From Amycolatopsis mongoliensis (GTDB lineage Bacteria; Actinomycetota; Actinomycetes; Mycobacteriales; Pseudonocardiaceae), in NCBI RefSeq assembly GCF_030285665.1, contig NZ_CP127295.1, positions 2,108,001 to 2,172,000 of the forward strand: a DNA stretch of 64,000 bases, in the 5' to 3' direction. The notes below the pieces were generated by a model that saw nothing but the letters and a program-made list of their open reading frames with translations, made no database searches and was not told the DNA's origin. Below are positions 47,197-56,186 of the stretch, piece by piece. The translations under genes were made by a program, and so were the position numbers. Each line of letters begins with the position of its first letter. The first letter of the stretch is position 1.

Positions 47197-48330
47197 TCAG
47201 GACAGGGACTGCACGGCTTGGCGCACGACCTCACCGACGCGGGTGACCTCGGCGTCGGTGAGGTTGGCGTGCATGGGGATCGCGAGCTGACGCGCGAACG
47301 CGTCCGCCGACACGGGCAGCGGCGCCTGGGGGCCGTAGATCGGCTGCAGGTGCGAGGCGTAGGTGCCGAAGTTGCACTGGACGCCCTGCTCCCGGACGCG
47401 CAGGGCGAGCGTGTCGCGGCTGACCTCCGGCGCGACCGTGAGCAGGTAGGCCTGCCACGGGTGCTCGCGATCGGACAGTTCCACCGGGACGGTCAGCGCG
47501 TCGACGTCCGCAAAGGCCTCGTGGTAGCGCTTCGCGACCGAGCGGCGGGCGGCGAGGAGATCCGGCAGCCGGTCGAGCTGGACGTTCATGATCGCGGCCT
47601 GGACGTCCGACATGCGGAAGTTGTAGCCGAGCTCGTGGAACTCCGGGATCGGCAGCGTGTTCGAGCCTTCGCGGCTGATCGCCGGCTCGATGCCGTAGGT
47701 GTGCAGTTTGCGGGCGTGCGCGATGAGGTCTTCGCGGTCGGAGACCAGCGCGCCGCCTTCGCCCGCGGTGATGCCCTTGCGGCCGTGGAAGGAGAACGCG
47801 GCGAGGTCGGCGAGGCTGCCGGCCGGGCGCGTCCGGTACGTCGCGCCCGCGGCGCACGCGGCGTCTTCGAAGAGCCAGAGGCCGTGCTTGTCGGCGATCG
47901 CGCGGTACTCGTCGAAGTCACCGGGCTGGCCGGCGACGTCGACGACGAGGATGCCGACGGTCTTCGGGGTGATCAGGGACTCGACGTGGGCCGGGTCGGC
48001 GCTGAACACGTCCGGGCGGATGTCGGCGAACACCGGGGTCGCGCCGGCCTGCACGACGGCGTGGCCGGTGGCGGGGAACGTGTAGTCGCCGACGATGACT
48101 TCGTCGCCGGGCTCGACGCCCAGGACCTTGAGCCCCAGGAAGAGCGCGGAGCCGCAGTTCGCGGTCGTCAGAGCGTGCGAGGTACCCGTGACCTGTGCAA
48201 ACCGTTCTTCGAAACGGCGGCAAGCCGGTCCGGCGCCGGCCAGCCAGCCGGATCGGAAGACCTCGGCGACGGCGGCGAGTTCTTCTTCGCCCACGGTCGG
48301 CTGACCCAGGGCAATGCTGTCGGTCGACAT
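47197..48330 (-). CDS. DegT/DnrJ/EryC1-family sugar aminotransferase (second)
   Basis: A 377-residue PLP-dependent aminotransferase: GSALFLGLKVLG, DYTFPATGHAVVQAG, FEDAACAAGATY, the PLP lysine Lys185 in SFHGRKGITAGEGG and GYNFRMSDVQAAIM. The HGRK-x-TxGEGG form resembles perosamine-synthetase-type enzymes. It leads the operon with an epimerase, GT4 and acetyltransferase, so the pathway is probably an N-acetylated amino sugar added to a surface glycan. It is distinct from the DegT gene at 38798 in both motif and partner genes. Confidence 0.9.
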   Translation of the reverse strand: MSTDSIALGQPTVGEEELAAVAEVFRSGWLAGAGPACRRFEERFAQVTGTSHALTTANCGSALFLGLKVLGVEPGDEVIVGDYTFPATGHAVVQAGATPVFADIRPDVFSADPAHVESLITPKTVGILVVDVAGQPGDFDEYRAIADKHGLWLFEDAACAAGATYRTRPAGSLADLAAFSFHGRKGITAGEGGALVSDREDLIAHARKLHTYGIEPAISREGSNTLPIPEFHELGYNFRMSDVQAAIMNVQLDRLPDLLAARRSVAKRYHEAFADVDALTVPVELSDREHPWQAYLLTVAPEVSRDTLALRVREQGVQCNFGTYASHLQPIYGPQAPLPVSADAFARQLAIPMHANLTDAEVTRVGEVVRQAVQSLS

Positions 48331-48445
48331 ACCTCTCCCGTTGCGTAGGGACCCGGCGAAGTGTATAGACGCTCGCTCAGGTGATTCACAGCCCCACGCC
48401 GAAGACCACTTTCGAGTGACACCCACTTGGCGGTGAAGGACGTCC

Positions 48446-48451
48446 TACGCT
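48446..48451 (+). promoter_or_regulatory. Probable -10 element (TACGCT) of the BTAD regulator
   Basis: TACGCT ends 6 bases before the ATG at 48458 with no Shine-Dalgarno sequence between them, again suggesting a leaderless transcript. Confidence 0.45.
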
Positions 48452-48457
48452 GGGCAC

Positions 48458-51400
48458 ATGCGATTCGGGGTGCTGGGGGCCGTCGCCGCGTGGCGCCCGG
48501 ACGGCGAGCAGGTCGCGGTGGGCGGCCCGCGGTCGCGGACGCTGCTGGCGCTGCTCGCCCTGGAGGCCGGGCGGTTCGTGCCGGCCGAGCGGCTGATCGA
48601 CGGCATGTACGGCGAGCACCCGCCGGACGGCGCGGCGAACGCCCTCCAGTCACAGGTGTCCCGGCTGCGGACGGCGTTGAAGGAGCTGGCGCCGGTCGAG
48701 TTCACCGCGGCCGGCTACCGCTTGGTCGTCGAACCGGACGAAGTGGACGCTCTCGCCTTCGAAGGCCTTGCGCGCGAAGGCCGCGCGCGGCTGAAAAGCG
48801 GCGAGCACGGCAGGGCGGCGTCCATTTTGGGCGAAGCGATGGCGTTGTGGCGCGGGGCGGCGTTCTCCGACCTGGCCGACGCGCCGTTCGCCGCGGGCCA
48901 GGCCGCCCGGCTCGAGGAGCTGCGGGCCGACGCGGCGGACGACCACGTCGAAGCCCGGCTGGCCCTGGGGCACGCCGAAGACGTCCTCGCCGAGCTGCGG
49001 GAGACCGTCGCCGCGCAGCCGCTGCGGGAACGGCCGCGCGCCCAGCTCGTTCGCGCGCTCGCCGCCGCGGGCCGGCCGGCCGACGCGCTCGCCGCGTTCG
49101 AAGACGCCCGCCGCACGCTGGCCGGCGAGCTGGGCGCCGACCCCGGCCCGGACCTCGCCGACGCCCACCTCGCCGTGCTGCGCGGGGGCACCGAGAAGCC
49201 GGCGATGGCCGCCCTGCCCGCGCAGCTGACCAGCTTCGTCGGCCGGGACGACGAGCTGCGGCAGGTGACCGGGCTGCTGGACCGCAGCCGGCTCGTGACG
49301 CTGACCGGGCCGGGCGGCACCGGCAAGACGCGGCTGGCCATCGAAACCACCGCGATCGCCGCCGTTGATTTCGGGCCGGTCGCGTTCGTCGAGCTCGCCC
49401 CGCACAGCGGCGCCGACGTCGCCGGCGCGGTGCTGGGCGCGCTCGGCCTGCGCGAGAGCTCGCGCGGCGGCCCGCAGGACCCGGCCGACCGGCTGATCTC
49501 GGCGTTGCGCGACCGGGCGGTGCTCCTGGTGCTCGACAACTGCGAGCACGTCGTCGACGTCGCGGCCCGGCTGGCCGCGCGGCTGCTCGGCGCGTGCCCG
49601 GGACTGCGGGTGCTGGCCACCAGCCGCGAGCCGCTCGGCATCACCGGCGAGCAGCTGGCGCCGGTGTCGCGGCTCGCCGTCCCGCCGCCGGGGACGCCCG
49701 CCGCGTAGGCACTCGCCTACCCGGCGATCCGGCTGTTCGCCGACCGCGCCGCCGCGAGCGACCCCGCGTTCACCGTCGGCGAGGCGACGATCGGCGACGT
49801 CCAGCACGTCTGCGCCGCCCTCGACGGCCTGCCGCTGGCGCTGGAGCTGGCCGCGGCGCGCGTCCGGAGCCTGGACCTCGGCGAGATCGCGGCCCGGCTC
49901 GACGACCGGTTCCGGCTGCTCGCCCGCGGCAGCCGGACGGCCGAGGAGCGGCACCGCTCGCTGCGCGGCGTCGTCGAGTGGAGCTGGGACCTCCTCGGCG
50001 ACGACGAACGCGAGCTGGCGCGGCGCCTGGCGGTGTTCCCCGGCGGCGCGACGCCGGCCGCGGCGGCCGAAGTCTGCGGAGCCGACCCGGACCTGCTGCT
50101 CGAACTGGCCGACAAGTCGCTGGCCGAAGCCGTCGGCGGCCGGTTCCGGATGCTGGAGACGATCCGCGCGTTCGGCGCGGAGAAGCTCGCCGAAGCGGGC
50201 GAGACCGAGGCGTTCCACCGCGCGCACGCCGAGTACTTCCTGCGGTTCGCCGGGGAAGCCGACCCGATGCTGCGGACCGCGGCGCAGCTGGAGTGGCTGG
50301 ACCGGATCGACGCCGAGTACGACAACCTCCTGGCCGCCCTGCGCTGGGCGACCGAGCACGACGTCGTGCTGGCGCTGCGGCTGGTGCCGCTGCTGGCGAT
50401 GTACTGGTGGATGCGCGGACGGCGGTTCGAGGGCGCGGTGCTGTCGCTCGCCGTCGTCTCGCACTGCCCTCCGGAGGCGCGCGAGGAGTACGCCGAGGAG
50501 TTCCTGGTGTGCGTGCTCGGGGCGATGTCCGGGGCGCCGCACGAGTCGCTGGAGCAGTACCTGCCGCTGGTCCGGCGGTACGCGGCGGACGGCGACTGGG
50601 CGCCCCGGAACCCGATGCTGGTGATGCTGCTCGCCGTCGTCGTGGGCCCGCCGGCCGACGACGAGCAGCTGGCCGGGCGCGGCGAGGGCCTGCTGGCGGC
50701 CGGGGACGCGTGGGGCTGGGCACTGCTGCCGACGGGCATGGGACTGCGCGCGATGATGACCGGGAACCTGGCCGAGGCCGAGGAAGGGCTTCGCGAGGGA
50801 GCGGCGCAGTTCCGCGCACTGGGCGAGCGGTGGGGCCTGTCGATGGCCCTGGACCACCTGTCCCAGCTGCTCACGTGGCGCGGCGAGCACGACGCCGCGC
50901 TGCCGCTGATGGACGAGGCGCTGGGGCTGATCGACGAGATCGGCGCGACCGACGACGCCGCGGACCTCATCTGCCGCCGCGCGTGGGCCCGGCTGCTGTC
51001 CGGTGACCGCCCGGGCGCGCGAGCGGACTACGAGCTGGCCGCGGCGACGGCTCGCCGCACGGGAATGCCGGAGTCCCGCGCGGCGGCCCACGTCGGGCTG
51101 GCGAACCTCGCCCGGTACGAGGGTGACCTGGCCGCGGCCCGTGCCCTGTGCGAGCGCGCGCTGGCGGAGTGCCCGGGCGGTTCGTTCGCGGCGGAGACGT
51201 GCCGCGCGACGGCACTCGTCTCGCTGGGGTGGCTGGCGCTGGCCGAAGGCCGTCCGTCCGAGGCGGCCCAGCTGCACCGCTCGGCCCTGCTGGCCGGACG
51301 GCAGTGGAACGCGAGCGACGTGGTGGCGTTCGCGCTCGAGGGCCTGGCCGGAGTGGCCCGGCCCGAGCAGGCGGCCACACTGCTGGGCGCGGCGGCGGGA

Positions 51401-51556
51401 GTGCGCGGGACGTCGATCGCCGGCGACCCGGACGTTTCGTCGGTCCGTGCCCGGGTCGTCGGGGCGCTGGGGGCGGACGGGTTCGAGCGGGCCTACGGGA
51501 CGGGCTTGGGGATGAACGCCCAGAAGGCGCTGATCACGGCGGGGCTGGCGGAGTGA
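48458..51556 (+). pseudogene. AfsR/SARP-like BTAD-NB-ARC regulator split by an in-frame amber codon
   Basis: A regulator of 1033 codons in one frame except for a TAG at 49706-49708 (codon 417). The first part has the winged-helix DNA-binding domain (FGVLGAVAAW to FTAAGYRL), the BTAD domain (about 95-240) and NB-ARC P-loop GPGGTGKTRLA. The second part continues seamlessly with LAYPAIRLFADRAA, then the NB-ARC end, LRGVVEWSWDLL, and a TPR-like C-terminal region. Family members read straight through here, so the TAG is a nonsense change, a sequencing error or a readthrough site. A GTG restart at 50033 exists. TACGCT 6 bases before the ATG suggests a leaderless transcript. Confidence 0.8.
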
Positions 51557-51568
51557 CTCGGCTCTGCT

Positions 51569-51621
51569 GTCGTGAATGACTCATTCATGTCGTCAGACGA
51601 GGTGAATGAGTCATTCACGAC
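51569..51621. repeat. Palindromic repeat between convergent genes
   Basis: A 19-base perfect inverted repeat, arms 51569-51587 and 51603-51621, core GTGAATGACTCATTC, with a 15-base loop. Each arm is itself nearly palindromic around GAATGA-TCATTC. It can fold as a terminator for the BTAD regulator and for the SnoaL-like gene, whose stop codon lies within it. The AT-rich core differs from its surroundings and may be a dispersed genomic repeat. Confidence 0.75.
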
Positions 51622-51860
51622 GGCCGGGGCGCCACCAGCGGGACCGCGTGCCGGTCGCCCGAGCGGACCACGTCCGTGTGGAAGCGGATCTCCGACAGGT
51701 GCGCGTACGCCACCTCGATCAGCGGCCGCAGCTGCGCGTGCCCGGTGAACCGCACCCGCGAGGTGAGCGGTGAATGCAGGACGGCGTCCGGCGCGAACGC
51801 CGTCATCGCCAGGTCGACGTCCCTCGCTTCGGCCGCGCGGCGGTAGGTTTCGGTGCTCAT
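51615..51860 (-). CDS. Truncated SnoaL/NTF2-like protein
   Basis: An 81-residue protein whose start (ETYRRAAEARDVDLAMTAFAPDAVLHSPLTSRVRFTGHAQLRPL) matches the first two-thirds of SnoaL-like NTF2-fold proteins, normally about 115-140 residues. The reading frame ends inside the palindromic repeat, and its last ten residues (VPLVAPRPS) do not fit the family's next strand, so it appears truncated by a frameshift or by the repeat. The ATG overlaps the TetR stop by 4 bases, so it is still translated with TetR. Probably non-functional. Confidence 0.6.
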   Translation of the reverse strand: MSTETYRRAAEARDVDLAMTAFAPDAVLHSPLTSRVRFTGHAQLRPLIEVAYAHLSEIRFHTDVVRSGDRHAVPLVAPRPS

Positions 51861-52465
51861 CGTTCCCCCTTGATCAGTGTGGCCAGCCCGCGCCACAGCA
51901 GGTCCACCGTCAGCGCGACGACCTCGTCGCGCGGGATTTCGCGGTGGCGCCACCACCACGTCGCCACCGCGTTCAGCGCGCTCTTGCACGCCTCCCCCAG
52001 CACCTCGTCGGCCAGCGGGCGCGGGATGCGGGCCGTGAGGTCCAGCGGCACGCCGTGGAACAACGCCGCCAGAGTGGCCGTCGCCCGCTCCTGCCCGCGG
52101 CGGTGCACCGACGCGACCGCCGGGTCCGACGGCGTCTCCGCGAAGATCATCCGCCAGCCGCGTTCGTGGGACTCGATCCACGCGAAGATCGCCGCGACCC
52201 GGCTGCGCAGCAGCACCTCCGGGTCGTCCGACGGCGGCAGCGAGCCCCACCCGGCCAGCAGGCCGTCCACTTCGGACTCCAGCAGGGCCGCGTACAGCTG
52301 CGCCTTCGCCGGGAAGTGGTCGTAGAGCACCGGCGTGCTGATCCCGGCGGCCGCCGCCACCTCGCGCATCCCGGCCGCGTCGTAGCCCACCGACGCGAAG
52401 ACCGAGCCGGCCGCGGCGAGGATCCGCTCGCGCCGCGCTTCGCGCGTCAACCGCTTACCTGACAT
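51857..52465 (-). CDS. TetR-family transcriptional regulator
   Basis: A 202-residue regulator with an N-terminal TetR HTH: TREARRERILAAAGSVFASVGYDAAGMREVAAAAGISTPVLYDHFPAKAQLY, then an all-helical ligand domain. The ATG at 52465 lies inside the first of two palindromic operator sites (52457-52497), so it almost certainly represses itself. The divergent gene is an L-2-hydroxyglutarate-oxidase-like protein 80 bases away; the downstream gene is the coupled, truncated SnoaL-like ORF. The ligand is not predictable. Confidence 0.9.
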   Translation of the reverse strand: MSGKRLTREARRERILAAAGSVFASVGYDAAGMREVAAAAGISTPVLYDHFPAKAQLYAALLESEVDGLLAGWGSLPPSDDPEVLLRSRVAAIFAWIESHERGWRMIFAETPSDPAVASVHRRGQERATATLAALFHGVPLDLTARIPRPLADEVLGEACKSALNAVATWWWRHREIPRDEVVALTVDLLWRGLATLIKGER

Positions 52466-52497
52466 TGGTCAGGTACAGTACCTGACGAGTGTTAGGT
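52457..52497. promoter_or_regulatory. Double TetR operator
   Basis: Two sites of form ACCTGAC-N4-GTYAGGT: 52457-52474 and 52480-52497, separated by 5 bases. The inner half-sites also make a perfect 19-base palindrome, GTCAGGTACAGTACCTGAC (52468-52486). The array straddles the TetR start codon and lies upstream of lhgO-like. Assignment to this TetR is inference from position. Confidence 0.8.
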
Positions 52498-52545
52498 AAC
52501 GCCAGGGAACAGCGGCCGTAGCGCACTCGCGTAGCCTGATCGATC

Positions 52546-53733
52546 GTGCGCAACGTGGTGGTCGTCGGGGGCGGGATCGTCGGTCTGGCCGTGGCCTGGG
52601 AGCTGACCAGGCGCGGGCTGGATGTCACCGTGCTGGAGAAGGAGCCGCGCTGGGCGGCCCACCAGACCGGGCACAACTCGAACGTCGTCCACGCCGGGCT
52701 CTACTACAAGCCCGGGTCGTTCAAGGCGCGCATGTCCGTCGCCGGCAACCGGTCCATCGTGGACTTCGCGCGGCAGTACGGCGTGCCCGTCGAGGTCTGC
52801 GGGAAGCTCGTCGTCGCGACCGACGAAAAAGAGATCCCCGCCCTGAACACCCTCGCCGAGCGGGCCGAGGCCAACGGCGTTCCGGCGAAGAAGATCTCCC
52901 CCGCCGAGGCCCGCGAGTACGAGCCCGAGGTCGCCTGCGTCGCCGCGCTGCGGGTCGAGTCCACCGGGATCATCGACTTCCCCGGGGTCTGCCAGGCGCT
53001 CGTCCGGCTGCTCGACGAAGCCGGCGTCGACCTCCGGCTGAACAGTCCGGTGCTGGCCATCCGCGCCGGGAGCACCGGGGGCGTCGAGGTGGCCACGGGC
53101 GACGACGTCGTCCAGGCCGACGCGCTCGTGAACTGCGCCGGCCTGCACTCCGACCGCGTCGCGCGGCTGGCCGGGCTGACCCCGTCGGCGAAGATCGTGC
53201 CCTTCCGCGGCGAGTACTACGAGCTCAAGCCCGAACGCCGCGGCCTGGTCAAGGGCCTGATCTACCCGGTGCCGGACCCGACGCTGCCGTTCCTCGGCGT
53301 GCACCTCACGCGGATGCTCGACGGCAGCGTGCACGCCGGCCCGAACGCCGTGCTCGCGCTGCGCCGCGAGGGCTACCGCTGGCGCGACTTCTCCGCGAAG
53401 GACGTCGCCGAGGTCGCGGCCTTCCCCGGTGCCTGGCGGCTGGCGAAGAAGTACGCGTTCCCGACCGGCCTCGACGAGGTCCGGCGCTCGTTCTCGAAGA
53501 AGCGGTTCGCCGCGAGCCTCGCCCGGCTCGTCCCGGCCGTCACCGAAGCCGACATCGTCCGCCACGGCTCCGGCGTGCGCGCGCAGGCGATGCGCCGCGA
53601 CGGCTCGCTCGTCGACGACTTCCTCATCGAGACCGCGCGCGACCAGGTGCACGTCCTGAACGCGCCCTCCCCGGCCGCGACGAGCGCGCTCGAGATCGCG
53701 CGCCACATCGCCGACCAGGTCTCCGAAAGCTAG
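52546..53733 (+). CDS. lhgO: L-2-hydroxyglutarate oxidase-like FAD enzyme
   Basis: A 395-residue flavoenzyme of the DAO/GlpO fold: VVVVGGGIVGLAVAWELTRRG (FAD binding, 4-24), HQTGHNSNVVHAGLYYKPGS, AGLHSDRVARLAG, PFRGEYYEL and GPNAVLALRREGY. These match the LhgO family that oxidises L-2-hydroxyglutarate to 2-oxoglutarate. Start GTG 52546; TAGCCT at 52532-52537 is a likely -10, 35 bases past the TetR operators, so repression by that TetR is plausible. The stop is shared as CTAG with the convergent lipoprotein gene. Confidence 0.9.
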   Translation: MRNVVVVGGGIVGLAVAWELTRRGLDVTVLEKEPRWAAHQTGHNSNVVHAGLYYKPGSFKARMSVAGNRSIVDFARQYGVPVEVCGKLVVATDEKEIPALNTLAERAEANGVPAKKISPAEAREYEPEVACVAALRVESTGIIDFPGVCQALVRLLDEAGVDLRLNSPVLAIRAGSTGGVEVATGDDVVQADALVNCAGLHSDRVARLAGLTPSAKIVPFRGEYYELKPERRGLVKGLIYPVPDPTLPFLGVHLTRMLDGSVHAGPNAVLALRREGYRWRDFSAKDVAEVAAFPGAWRLAKKYAFPTGLDEVRRSFSKKRFAASLARLVPAVTEADIVRHGSGVRAQAMRRDGSLVDDFLIETARDQVHVLNAPSPAATSALEIARHIADQVSES

Positions 53734-54731
53734 CTCGGCAGGTTCGCCGTCACCAGCGGCAGGCCCTGCTTCACGACGTCGCAGGTCTTGGTGTCGTCGC
53801 CGATGAACCCGCTGACCACCTGCACCGACGAGGTGTCGGTGATCGGCAGGGTCGCGCCGCAGGTCGCACGCAGGCCGCCCATGTTCGGGAAGATGCCCCA
53901 CTTCTTCCCGCCGACGTCGACGGTCTCGGTCGGGTTGACGCCCTTCGCGCCCGGCCAGTCCCCGACCGGCGTGCTGGGCCCGAACCAGACCTCGAACGCC
54001 TTCTGGCCCTGGTCACCGTCGGTGTCGTCCCAGAGGCAGTAGGTCGCGTTGGGCACCGACGACGAGCTGTCCTTTTCGCCGGTGGGCGAGATGTTCTTCA
54101 GCTGCGCCACCTGGTCCGGCTTCAGCATGGCGCACGGGTCGGCCGAGAGCAGCGGGCCGCCCGGCTCCGCCTTCGCCGGCCCCGTCGGGGTGATCGGCGG
54201 CGCCTCCCGGCCGCCGGGCAGGTGCGCCGCGACCTGCGGGACCACGGCCTTGGCCAGCTCACACGACTTGTCGATGGGCGGCTCCGACACGCTTACGTAC
54301 GCGAAGGACTTGTCGCCCAGGATGGCGTAGAGCACGCAGTCGTCGGCGAGGATCGACGGGTACTGCGTCCAGCTGAAGCCGCCGATCTGCTGCGGCTGGG
54401 ACTTCGGGACGGCACCGGCGATGTACTCGTTGAAGTCGATGTCCGTCGTGTAGCCGACGTTCAGGATGGCCGACGGCTCGACGTCGTCCTTCGTGTTCCA
54501 CAGGCACATCGGGGTCTGGAGCCGCTCCTTGTTCTCCTGCACCGAGCGGCCCTTGGTCTCGTAGCCGAGCGCGTCGAGCTGGGACTCGTCGAGCAGCGTG
54601 CAGGCGTCGACGTCCTTGACGACCGGGCCCTGGCCCGGCACCGGCGCCGCCGAACCCCCGACGGCCACCGTGCAGCCGGACACCACGGTCAGGGCCGCCG
54701 AAGCCACCACGACCTGCCACTTCACGCGCAT
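53730..54731 (-). CDS. Lipoprotein with two DUF3558 domains
   Basis: A 333-residue secreted lipoprotein: signal ending VVSGC (Cys20), then two DUF3558-type units. Each begins with a D(A/P)C(T/A)(L/M)L turn (VDACTLLDESQLDALGY and ADPCAMLKPDQVAQLKN), has an internal CLW segment (MCLWNTKDD, YCLWDDTDG) and ends with a Cys-containing helix (CELAKAVVPQVAAHLPGG, CDVVKQGLPLVTANLPS). An internal duplication is therefore visible. A single-domain relative is at 8622-9203. Function unknown. Confidence 0.84.
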   Translation of the reverse strand: MRVKWQVVVASAALTVVSGCTVAVGGSAAPVPGQGPVVKDVDACTLLDESQLDALGYETKGRSVQENKERLQTPMCLWNTKDDVEPSAILNVGYTTDIDFNEYIAGAVPKSQPQQIGGFSWTQYPSILADDCVLYAILGDKSFAYVSVSEPPIDKSCELAKAVVPQVAAHLPGGREAPPITPTGPAKAEPGGPLLSADPCAMLKPDQVAQLKNISPTGEKDSSSSVPNATYCLWDDTDGDQGQKAFEVWFGPSTPVGDWPGAKGVNPTETVDVGGKKWGIFPNMGGLRATCGATLPITDTSSVQVVSGFIGDDTKTCDVVKQGLPLVTANLPS

Positions 54732-54745
54732 ACGATGAGTCCTCT

Positions 54746-54779
54746 CCCGTTCGGCCCGCACGATACTGGGACGAACGGG
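54746..54779 (-). terminator. Weak hairpin after serS
   Basis: CCCGTTCG (54746-54753) and CGAACGGG (54772-54779) pair across an 18-base loop, between the serS stop and the lipoprotein start, on the strand of both genes. Confidence 0.4.
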
Positions 54780-54802
54780 GGAGCACCGCGGATCCGCCCG
54801 AT

Positions 54803-56065
54803 TCAGCGCGGCGTGAGGACTTCCTTGCCGCCGACGAACGGGCGCAGCGCCTCGGGCACGCGGACCGAGCCGTCCTCCTGCTGGTGGTTCTCGACGATCG
54901 CGACGATCCACCGGGTGGTGGCCAGGGTGCCGTTGAGCGTCGCGGCGATCAGCGGCTTGCCGTTCTCGCCGCGGTAGCGGATCGAGAGGCGGCGGGCCTG
55001 GAACGTCGTGCAGTTCGACGTCGACGTCAGCTCGCGGTAGGTGTCCTGGGTCGGGATCCACGCCTCGCAGTCGAACTTGCGGTGCGCGGACGTGCCGAGG
55101 TCGCCGGTCGCGGTGTCGATGACCCGGTAGGGCACCTCGATCTTCGCCAGCATCTCCTCTTCCCAGCCGAGCAGCTTGGCGTGCTCGGCCTCCGCGTCCT
55201 CCGGCTTGGCGTAGACGAACATCTCCACCTTGTCGAACTGGTGGACGCGGATGATGCCGCGGGTGTCCTTGCCGTACGAGCCGGCCTCGCGGCGGTAGCA
55301 GGACGACCAGCCCGCGTAGCGCTTCGAGCCGTCGTTCAGGTCGAGGATTTCGTCGGAGTGGAAGCCGGCGAGCGGCACTTCCGAGGTCCCGACGAGGTAG
55401 AGGTCGTCCTCTTCGAGGTGGTAGATCTCGCTCGAGTGCGAGCCGAGGAAGCCGGTGCCGGCCATGACCTCGGGGCGCACCAGCGAAGGCGTGATCATCG
55501 GCGTGAAGCCGTTCTCGACCGCCTGCGCGACGGCCATGTTGAGCAGGCCGAGCTGCAGCTGCGCGCCGACGCCGGTGAGGAAGTAGAACCGCGAGCCCGA
55601 CACCTTCGCGCCGCGCTCCATGTCGACCCCGCCGAGGCCTTCGAGCAGCTCGAGGTGGTCGCGCGGGGTGAAGTCGAACTTCGTCGGCTCGCCGACGTGC
55701 TTGACCACGGCGAAGTCGTCTTCGCCGCCGATCGGCGCGTCCGGGTGCACGAGGTTCGCCACGGTGCGGAAGAGCTGGTCGAACTCGTCCGACGCGGTGT
55801 TCTGCTCCGCCTCGGCCGCCTTGACCTGCGCGGCGAGCTCCTTGGCCGTGGCCAGCAGCTGCTGCTTCTCCTCCGGCGGCGCCTTCGGGATCTGCTTGCC
55901 CAGCACCTTCTGCTCGTTGCGCAGCTTGTCCGCGGCCGCGATCGAAGACCGGCGGCGGGTGTCGAGGGAGAGCAGCTTGTCGACCACTCCCTCGTCTTCG
56001 CCACGGGCGCGCTGCGACGCGCGCACGGCTTCCGGGTCTTCGCGCAGAGTCCTGGGGTCAATCAC
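54803..56065 (-). CDS. serS: Seryl-tRNA synthetase
   Basis: A 420-residue class II synthetase. The N-terminal coiled-coil tRNA-binding arm spans about residues 25-105. Motif 2 is [28 protein letters not shown] and motif 3 [31 protein letters not shown] is the serine-binding loop. It charges tRNA-Ser (and tRNA-Sec where present) with serine in the cytoplasm. Start GTG 56065 has TACCCT 8 bases upstream on the minus strand, so it looks leaderless; no T-box leader fits in that space. Essential single gene. Confidence 0.97.
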   Translation of the reverse strand: MIDPRTLREDPEAVRASQRARGEDEGVVDKLLSLDTRRRSSIAAADKLRNEQKVLGKQIPKAPPEEKQQLLATAKELAAQVKAAEAEQNTASDEFDQLFRTVANLVHPDAPIGGEDDFAVVKHVGEPTKFDFTPRDHLELLEGLGGVDMERGAKVSGSRFYFLTGVGAQLQLGLLNMAVAQAVENGFTPMITPSLVRPEVMAGTGFLGSHSSEIYHLEEDDLYLVGTSEVPLAGFHSDEILDLNDGSKRYAGWSSCYRREAGSYGKDTRGIIRVHQFDKVEMFVYAKPEDAEAEHAKLLGWEEEMLAKIEVPYRVIDTATGDLGTSAHRKFDCEAWIPTQDTYRELTSTSNCTTFQARRLSIRYRGENGKPLIAATLNGTLATTRWIVAIVENHQQEDGSVRVPEALRPFVGGKEVLTPR

Positions 56066-56073
56066 GAAGACAG

Positions 56074-56079
56074 AGGGTA
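56074..56079 (-). promoter_or_regulatory. Probable -10 element (TACCCT) of serS; leaderless start
   Basis: On the minus strand TACCCT is followed by 8 bases and the GTG at 56065. No purine-rich ribosome binding site intervenes. Confidence 0.45.
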
Positions 56080-56186
56080 GTCCGTACAGACTGTGCGCCC
56101 GTACTCGGTTGTCCCGACAGTCTGATCGTTGAAGCGCTGTTCACGGCCTCCCCATACTCCTTGGAGACCGCAGAGGAGGCGTCTTC

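Noticed and set aside
45015..47234. Apparent epimerase-GT4 fusion
   Set aside because: The N-terminal part is a shadow of the epimerase; GT4 homology starts exactly at the ATG at 46211.
48650..51277. Long open frame on the minus strand (about 875 codons) opposite the BTAD regulator
   Set aside because: The translation is an Arg/Gln/Ala/Gly-rich low-complexity product typical of the antisense of high-GC genes, and the plus strand has clear domains.
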